Assembly: GCA_018819175.1 (NCBI GenBank)
Contig: JAHJQQ010000010.1
Location: 1-17,802, forward strand
Direction: 5' to 3'
DNA length: 17,802 nt
DNA from: Gammaproteobacteria bacterium
GTDB lineage: Bacteria; Pseudomonadota; Gammaproteobacteria; Thiohalobacterales; Thiohalobacteraceae
Part shown: piece by piece, positions 13,510-17,802 of the stretch
Position numbering within the stretch: the first letter of the stretch is position 1
Layout of the letters: each line of letters opens with the position of its first letter
Translations under genes and position numbers: made by a program
The notes under the pieces: generated by a model
The model's database searches: none
Seen by the model: only the letters and a program-made list of their open reading frames with translations
What the model was told of the DNA's origin: nothing

Positions 13510-13980
13510 ATGGCTGACACCAATAATGATTCTGCTCTGACCACGACGTATGTCGCTGTGTATGGCACCTTGATGTCGGGCGTGACAGATCAGATTACCG
13601 ATCCCCGACTGCGCGCCGAGGCCGAGCAGGCGCGACGATTGCTGGGTCGGTGTGTGGGCCCCTGCGACATACCGGGCAAGCTGTATGATCTGGGCCAGTA
13701 TCCCGGCTTGATGATCGATAGCGACGCTGCCGTCAAAGGCGAACTGTATGAATTGCCGTTCGGAGAATTCAACAGTGAGGGGCATGCGCGGTTTCGTGAG
13801 GCCATCGCCGCGCTCGATGCCTATGAGGGATATGATCCGGATAACCTGAACGAAAGCGAGTATGTGCGTCGCTGCATCAGGCTTCGCCGTCCGGCCGATA
13901 CCTCGGCGTGGGTTTATGTGCTGAATACACCCGGTGCAGCAGATGCGCTGACGCCATTACCCTCCGGCGATTGGCGGTAG
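13510..13980 (+). CDS. Gamma-glutamylcyclotransferase-like (AIG2/GGCT) protein
   Basis: 156 residues. VAVYGTLMSG (15-24) is the substrate-binding loop of the GGCT/AIG2 fold. PGKLYDLGQYPGLM (55-68), GELYELP (77-83) and LDAYEGYDP (102-110) follow in the expected order, with Glu106 the likely catalytic acid, then the late YVRR (118-121). Family members cleave gamma-glutamyl dipeptides or gamma-glutamylamines to 5-oxoproline, or trim glutathione (ChaC group); the substrate here is not predictable. The ATG at 13510 is chosen over upstream in-frame codons because those would overlap the previous gene and add a non-conserved tail. GAGG at 13493 is 13 bases away, so initiation may be weak. The cytosolic location is inferred from the lack of a signal peptide. 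Confidence 0.9.
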   Translation: MADTNNDSALTTTYVAVYGTLMSGVTDQITDPRLRAEAEQARRLLGRCVGPCDIPGKLYDLGQYPGLMIDSDAAVKGELYELPFGEFNSEGHARFREAIAALDAYEGYDPDNLNESEYVRRCIRLRRPADTSAWVYVLNTPGAADALTPLPSGDWR

Positions 13981-14070
13981 CGGTAAATGTACGACAGTGC
14001 CACACATCACCCACAATGACCGTTATCATCAGCTATCAGTATTCCCCTTAATACCTGAGACACCGAACCT

Positions 14071-15144
14071 ATGACGTTCTTCAGCAAACATTACCACCCC
14101 CCTGGCACCCCGCCCGGCACACTGGTCGAACATACGGCATCTGTAACTCCGTTCACACTGCGTGTCACCGATTACAGTGCCGATGTTTTCACTGACGAAC
14201 CGGTGGCGACGGCCGCCGAGTGCCGAGACTATCTGCAGCATCCTACGACAACCTGGATTCAGGTCCAGGGCAGCCCGCCGCCGGACGCCCTGCGCGAACT
14301 CGGAGAGATCTTCGGCCTGCACTCGCTTGCGTTGGAGGATGTGCTGAACAAAGGACAACGACCGAAGGTGGAAGCCTTCGATGATGAGCTGTTTGTTGTC
14401 CTGAGTCTGCCGAGCATAGATGATGGCGAAATCACCATACATCAGGTCAGTCTGTTTTTCGGCAAGGATTATCTGGTCAGTTTTCAGGATATACCCGGAG
14501 ATTTCTTCGCGCCGGTTCGAAAAAGACTGATGAACGCCGGCGGCAAGTTCCGGACGCGCGGCGCCGATTACCTGCTCTATGCGTTAATCGACATCATCAT
14601 CGATGCCGGCTTCCCGGTGCTGGATCGTTTTGGTGAGGCTTTGGATGAGCTTGAGACCGAGCTGCTGAACACACCGGGACGTGAAACCCTGCATGACATA
14701 CATCACAACCGCCGGGAAATGCTGCTGCTGCGGCGCATGCTCTGGCCTCAACGTGAGGTGATGAATTCACTGTTGCGTGACGAACATCCGCTGATAGATG
14801 CCGACACGCGCCTCTACCTGCGTGACTGCTATGACCACACGGTACAGATCATCGAGTTGCTGGAGACCTATCGGGACATGCTCACCAGCATGCTGGACGT
14901 CTACATGTCGAGCATCAGCAACCGTACCAATGATGTCATGCGCGTGCTGACCATCATCGCGACCATTTTTATCCCTCTGACCTTCATCGTCGGGGTATAC
15001 GGCATGAATTTCGGCAACAAAACCAACAGTCCCTGGGCGATGCCGGAATTGAACTGGTATTACGGCTATCCGTTGCTCTGGGTGGTTATGGTGATGGTAG
15101 TTATGGGGATGCTGTGGTTCTTCAAGCGCAAGAAGTGGTTCTGA
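14071..15144 (+). CDS. corA: CorA-type magnesium/cobalt channel
   Basis: 357 residues. A long cytosolic alpha/beta domain and coiled-coil stalk (about 1-285) end in two membrane helices (about 292-310 and 332-351). The pore signature YGMNFG (310-315, GMN at 311-313) closes the first helix, and the periplasmic loop NKTNSPWAMPE follows. The basic tail KRKKWF is typical. The family forms pentamers importing Mg2+ (also Co2+, Ni2+). Conserved parts include LHSLALEDVLN (83-93) and DYLVSFQ (133-139). The gene appears single: 90 bases upstream hold neither a Mg-sensing leader nor a strong promoter, and a long non-coding gap follows. The ribosome-binding site is weak (GAGA). Confidence 0.95.
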   Translation: MTFFSKHYHPPGTPPGTLVEHTASVTPFTLRVTDYSADVFTDEPVATAAECRDYLQHPTTTWIQVQGSPPPDALRELGEIFGLHSLALEDVLNKGQRPKVEAFDDELFVVLSLPSIDDGEITIHQVSLFFGKDYLVSFQDIPGDFFAPVRKRLMNAGGKFRTRGADYLLYALIDIIIDAGFPVLDRFGEALDELETELLNTPGRETLHDIHHNRREMLLLRRMLWPQREVMNSLLRDEHPLIDADTRLYLRDCYDHTVQIIELLETYRDMLTSMLDVYMSSISNRTNDVMRVLTIIATIFIPLTFIVGVYGMNFGNKTNSPWAMPELNWYYGYPLLWVVMVMVVMGMLWFFKRKKWF

Positions 15145-15353
15145 GTCCGTACAAACAATAAAGCGCTGAACAATAATTCTCCTCTGACTGTGTGCGTCCC
15201 TCGCAGCTATAGTCACGCCAGTCTCTTCCATACTGACAGCTCAGCGAAACTACACCCTTTCCACAAACCCTCTTTCTCACCTGTCTGTACACGGCCTATT
15301 AATCTCAAACTGCTGCTTTGGCGGTGAGTAAAGACGCATTCAGGAAATTCCTC

Positions 15354-15370
15354 TGTATAAGTATTGTCAA
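15354..15370 (+). promoter_or_regulatory. Operator-like dyad, upstream copy
   Basis: TGTATAA-GTA-TTGTCAA: a partly symmetrical 7-3-7 arrangement that matches the copy at 15396-15412 in 14 of 17 positions. The two copies are exactly 42 bp apart, about four helical turns, so a protein bound at each would face the same side. This copy also contains TATTGT at 15362-15367 in the same register as the -10 of the downstream promoter. Confidence 0.45.
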
Positions 15371-15380
15371 TGTTTTGTTG

Positions 15381-15409
15381 TTGACAGGGCATGTTTGTAT
15401 AACTATTGT
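15381..15409 (+). promoter_or_regulatory. Sigma-70 promoter of the FAS1 gene
   Basis: A consensus -35 TTGACA (15381-15386), a 17-bp spacer and -10 TATTGT (15404-15409). Transcription would start near 15416 and give a leader of about 155 nt before the ATG at 15572. Of the 15145-15571 gap, this and the two dyads are the only structure I see; the first 200 bases show nothing. Confidence 0.65.
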
Positions 15410-15412
15410 ACA
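15396..15412 (+). promoter_or_regulatory. Operator-like dyad overlapping the -10
   Basis: TGTATAA-CTA-TTGTACA: the arms are reverse complements at six of seven positions. The site covers the -10 hexamer (15404-15409), the position expected for a repressor. The half-site TTGTACA resembles what I recall of LitR/CarH-type MerR regulators, but the family cannot be assigned from this alone. Confidence 0.5.
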
Positions 15413-15571
15413 TGACAAGACAAGGCTTTAACCCTGCTTCAAAAGCTGTTCAACAGGGCGCGCCAAGTCCCTAAATGCGCCATGTATACGACGTTATTCA
15501 TTGTTAAAACATGGTCTTATTATTCAGCGCGCAGAAGATCTGGGCGCACATTCACGATCAGGAGATACACC

Positions 15572-16231
15572 ATGACTGGAATCACCAAACTCTCTGCAGT
15601 ATTCGGCTCCGCCCTGTCTGCTGCGCTGCTTTCCCAGACCGCCATGGCAGGACCTGGCTGCGAACGCTCCGGCATGACTGCGGGGCCCGATGGCGGCAGT
15701 TTCCAACCGGCGGTGATGCGCACGACACAGGACGGCTACGATTCGGCGCGTGCCTACAGGATGGGCATGAACTACTCCGGCAATTATGAGACCAGCGCCA
15801 AGGCCATGACTGAAACGGACATCGTCGATACGGCAATTGCGGCGGGCAGCTTTGACACACTGATCACCGCCGTAAAGGCAGCAGGTTTGGTGGATACACT
15901 CAAAGGCAAGGGACCGTTCACGGTCTTCGCACCGACGGACGCTGCCTTCGCAAAGCTGCCAAAGGCGCAGTTAGAGGCCCTGTTGAACGACAAGGCGGCG
16001 CTGGCCAAAGTTCTGACCTATCACGTGGTGGCGGGCAAGGTCGAAGCAGCTGATGTCGTCAAGCTGAACAGCGCGACAACCGTTGAAGGCCAATCGGTAG
16101 TAATCACAACGGGGGATTCGGTGATGATCAATAACGCGACGGTCATACAGACTGACATTGCCAGCAGCAATGGCGTTATTCACGTGATCGATTCGGTGCT
16201 GCTGCCACCCGATATGACGACCGAACTCTGA
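15572..16231 (+). CDS. Secreted fasciclin (FAS1) domain protein
   Basis: 219 residues. ATG 15572 is preceded by AGGAG seven bases away and followed by a Sec signal (cleavage after AMA, about 26). The in-frame ATG at 15482 would bury that signal and is rejected. A Gly/Arg/Ser-rich linker (27-80) leads to one FAS1 domain (about 82-213): IVDTAIAAGSFDTLITAV, H1 motif GPFTVFAPTDAAF (114-126), the Tyr150-His151 pair, and H2 motif NGVIHVIDSVLLP (200-212). FAS1 domains mediate adhesion or protein contacts at the cell surface or periplasm; single-domain bacterial forms are often stress- or light-induced. Cys30 is the only mature cysteine. The gene has its own promoter with duplicated operator-like dyads and a hairpin after it, so it is likely a single regulated unit. 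Confidence 0.93.
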   Translation: MTGITKLSAVFGSALSAALLSQTAMAGPGCERSGMTAGPDGGSFQPAVMRTTQDGYDSARAYRMGMNYSGNYETSAKAMTETDIVDTAIAAGSFDTLITAVKAAGLVDTLKGKGPFTVFAPTDAAFAKLPKAQLEALLNDKAALAKVLTYHVVAGKVEAADVVKLNSATTVEGQSVVITTGDSVMINNATVIQTDIASSNGVIHVIDSVLLPPDMTTEL

Positions 16232-16265
16232 TTGTCGCAGATTAACAGGGATGCACGAGACATAC

Positions 16266-16287
16266 GGGAGAAGGATCTCCCCATTTT
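16266..16287 (+). terminator. Candidate intrinsic terminator after the FAS1 gene
   Basis: A 6-bp GC-rich stem GGGAGA/TCTCCC with loop AGGA (16266-16281), followed by CATTTT. The T-run is short, so termination may be partial. It lies 35 bases after the FAS1 stop codon. Confidence 0.5.
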
Positions 16288-16358
16288 AATCAGGGCCAGA
16301 GAACAATTAATCCTAATAGTAGCGAGAATTGCTCTGTGACACCGATTACTGCTTTGGT

Positions 16359-16388
16359 TTGACACTCCTTGAATATTGGCACTATGCT
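16359..16388 (+). promoter_or_regulatory. Candidate sigma-70 promoter of the dehydrogenase gene
   Basis: -35 TTGACA (16359-16364), 18-bp spacer, -10 TATGCT (16383-16388). The leader would be about 115 nt. Within it GTTGC and GCAAC (16457-16474) could form a small hairpin. No FrmR-type repressor gene is nearby. Confidence 0.5.
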
Positions 16389-16510
16389 GCCTCTTCCACC
16401 GGTTCCCATCTACGACGATGCCTGACGGCAAATAGCACCTGTCGCTGGTAATTTTGTTGCAACGTCACGGCAACATTTTGATCACCATCGCATCCATAAG
16501 GACAAGTCCA

Positions 16511-17620
16511 ATGAAAGCAAAAGCAGCCGTTGCCTGGGAGGCAAAAAAACCGCTGTCGATTGAAATGATCGACGTGGAAGGACCGAAGGCCGGTGAGGTA
16601 TTGCTCAAGGTCATTGCCTCGGGTGTCTGCCATACGGATGCCTTCACGCTGTCCGGTGACGATCCCGAAGGCGCGTTTCCCGCGGTGTTGGGCCACGAGG
16701 GGGGCTGCGAAGTCGTGGAATGCGGCCGTGGCGTCAGAGGTCTGAAGCCCGGCGATCATGTGATTCCGCTGTACATTCCCGAATGCGGCGAATGCGATTA
16801 CTGTTATTCCACCAAGACCAATCTGTGCCAGTCGATTGCCTCGACGGTATGGACCGGTTTCATGCCCGACGGCACGCGACGGTTTTCCATGAACGGCAAA
16901 CCCATCTATCACTACATGGGCTGCTCGACGTTTTCTGAATACACCGTGGTGCCGGAGATCGCTCTGGCGAAGATCAATAAATCGGCGCCGCTGGACAAGG
17001 TTTGTCTGCTGGGCTGCGGCGTGACCACCGGCATTGGCGCGGTCATCAACACGGCCAAGGTGGAACCCGGTTCGTCCGTCGCGGTGTTCGGTCTGGGCGG
17101 CATCGGTCTGTCCTGCATCCAGGGCGCGGTGATGGCCAAGGCAGGTCGCATCATCGCCGTGGATATCAATCCGGATAAATGGGCCATCGCCAAGGCGCTG
17201 GGCGCGACGGATTTCATCAACCCGAAGGAACTGAGCGGTAGCGTCAAGGAAGCCATTGTGGACATGACCCATGGCGGCGTCGATTATTCTTTTGAATGCA
17301 TCGGTAATGTGCATGTGATGCGGGAAGCGCTGGAGTGCACGCATTTGGGCTGGGGCGTGTCCGTCATCATCGGCGTTGCCGGTGCCGGTCAGGAAATCTG
17401 CACCCGCCCGTTCCAGCTGGTCACGGGCCGCACCTGGAAAGGCAGCGCGTTCGGCGGCGTGAAAGGCCGGACGGAGTTGCCGGGTTATGTGGACCGTTAC
17501 ATGCGCGGCAAGATCGAGCTGGACATGATGGTCACCCATACCATGCCACTCGAAGATATCAACCACGCGTTCGATCTGATGCACAGAGGTGAAAGTATTC
17601 GCTCTGTGATTATTTTTTAA
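16511..17620 (+). CDS. S-(hydroxymethyl)glutathione dehydrogenase / class III alcohol dehydrogenase-like
   Basis: Predicted NAD-dependent zinc dehydrogenase of glutathione-linked formaldehyde detoxification, also able to reduce S-nitrosoglutathione in the family. In 369 residues the catalytic zinc ligands are Cys40 (GVCHTD), His62 (GHEGG) and Cys169 (GCGV). The structural zinc is held by Cys92, Cys95, Cys98 and Cys106. The NAD fold has GLGGIG (194-199) and Asp218. VDYSFECIGN and RPFQLVTGRTWKG are class III hallmarks. The arginine that binds the glutathione carboxylate in the human enzyme (Arg115, KIRVTQGKG) is replaced by Ala110 in SIASTVWTG, so the substrate may differ. ATG 16511 has AAGGA eight bases upstream. 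It has its own candidate promoter and no frmB esterase follows within the window. Confidence 0.93.
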   Translation: MKAKAAVAWEAKKPLSIEMIDVEGPKAGEVLLKVIASGVCHTDAFTLSGDDPEGAFPAVLGHEGGCEVVECGRGVRGLKPGDHVIPLYIPECGECDYCYSTKTNLCQSIASTVWTGFMPDGTRRFSMNGKPIYHYMGCSTFSEYTVVPEIALAKINKSAPLDKVCLLGCGVTTGIGAVINTAKVEPGSSVAVFGLGGIGLSCIQGAVMAKAGRIIAVDINPDKWAIAKALGATDFINPKELSGSVKEAIVDMTHGGVDYSFECIGNVHVMREALECTHLGWGVSVIIGVAGAGQEICTRPFQLVTGRTWKGSAFGGVKGRTELPGYVDRYMRGKIELDMMVTHTMPLEDINHAFDLMHRGESIRSVIIF

Positions 17621-17663
17621 GTACATCGGACCAATGCTGTCCCACATAATATTGATCGAGCTT

Positions 17664-17802
17664 AGGGAACCTCTGATTAATTCACTGAAGCGGCATCTGC
17701 TGCGTTGCAGCCGGGCTCAAAATACTCATTTACGCCGTGTAAACTCCGTTTTTTACTCGGTGCTACACGCACCTCGCCCTTCGGGCCGGCTAGCGCCGTT
17801 CT
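17664..17802. mobile_element. Left part of a MITE-like element, cut by the window end
   Basis: Starts AGGGAACCTCTGATTAATTC, 44 bases after the dehydrogenase stop. Internal blocks GCGTTGC, CTCATTTA and GTAAACTCCG occur in the same order as on the - strand of the 145-bp element at 2706-2850, so the two are relatives. The terminus also matches the remnant at 6824. No coding frame is recognised in the visible 139 bases, and the right end is not in the window. Confidence 0.55.

Noticed and set aside
13981..14070. Magnesium riboswitch before corA
   Set aside because: Only 90 bases are available and no conserved stem pattern is visible.
15482..15571. Upstream ATG start for the FAS1 protein
   Set aside because: It would bury the Sec signal, while the ATG at 15572 has a strong AGGAG at correct spacing.
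16382..17647. 421-codon open frame antisense to the dehydrogenase
   Set aside because: It mirrors the dehydrogenase almost end to end. Its His/Asp/Arg-rich composition is typical of the reverse of a GC-rich gene, and there is no recognisable domain.
1..17802. tRNA, rRNA or other RNA genes
   Set aside because: No T-loop GGTTCRA pattern with cloverleaf arms and no rRNA-like sequence was seen; GGTTCGCAAC at 2802 lies in the MITE-like element without a cloverleaf.

Overview
The window looks like chromosomal DNA of a GC-rich gammaproteobacterium. The housekeeping-type genes (ferrochelatase, DUF523-DUF1722 protein, HlyD/ABC exporter, Blc-type lipocalin, CorA, class III alcohol dehydrogenase) are of gammaproteobacterial type. 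The gaps are filled with families of short palindromic repeats (TAGGGCGCATTAG-type and CCCTCTCCCC-type) that are common in that class. No species can be named from this sequence. All genes lie on the + strand.

Layout. 1-437: repeats only, then a candidate promoter. 438-1547: ferrochelatase (haem synthesis). 1743-2708: DUF523-DUF1722 protein of the RudS/TudS type, predicted 4-thiouridine desulfidase. 2706-2972: a 145-bp MITE-like element and a palindromic repeat. 3110-6132: three-gene exporter operon (membrane-fusion lipoprotein, ABC ATPase, ABC-2 permease). 6136-6875: a ten-unit array of mixed 50/63-bp repeats followed by a mosaic of other repeat types. 6921-8165: exported TIGR03790-family protein, whose stop codon lies in a repeat. 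8162-8815: palindromic repeat running into a 156-bp tandem array. 8880-9926: multi-pass DUF2157-like membrane protein.

9950-12290 is an AT-rich accessory island. It holds a membrane coiled-coil protein and a HEPN-like protein in one apparent operon, then a small Cys-rich lipoprotein and a PD-(D/E)XK nuclease-like protein. The second pair is separated by short motifs resembling termini linked to REP-associated (RAYT) transposases. 12302-13472: lipocalin followed at once by a Tat-exported protein of unknown role. 13510-13980: gamma-glutamylcyclotransferase-like protein. 14071-15144: CorA-type Mg2+ channel. 15572-16231: secreted FAS1 (fasciclin) protein behind two operator-like dyads spaced 42 bp apart. 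16511-17620: S-(hydroxymethyl)glutathione dehydrogenase-like enzyme. 17664-17802: the start of a second element related to the MITE, cut by the window end.

The core genes do not form one pathway. Several (DUF523-DUF1722 protein, Blc lipocalin, FAS1 protein, formaldehyde dehydrogenase) belong to families often found in stress or light-response gene sets, but co-regulation here is only a hypothesis. The strongest candidates for undescribed biology are the coiled-coil/HEPN pair in the island, the duplicated dyad operator before the FAS1 gene, and the tandem repeat arrays, whose units carry canonical G-quadruplex motifs.
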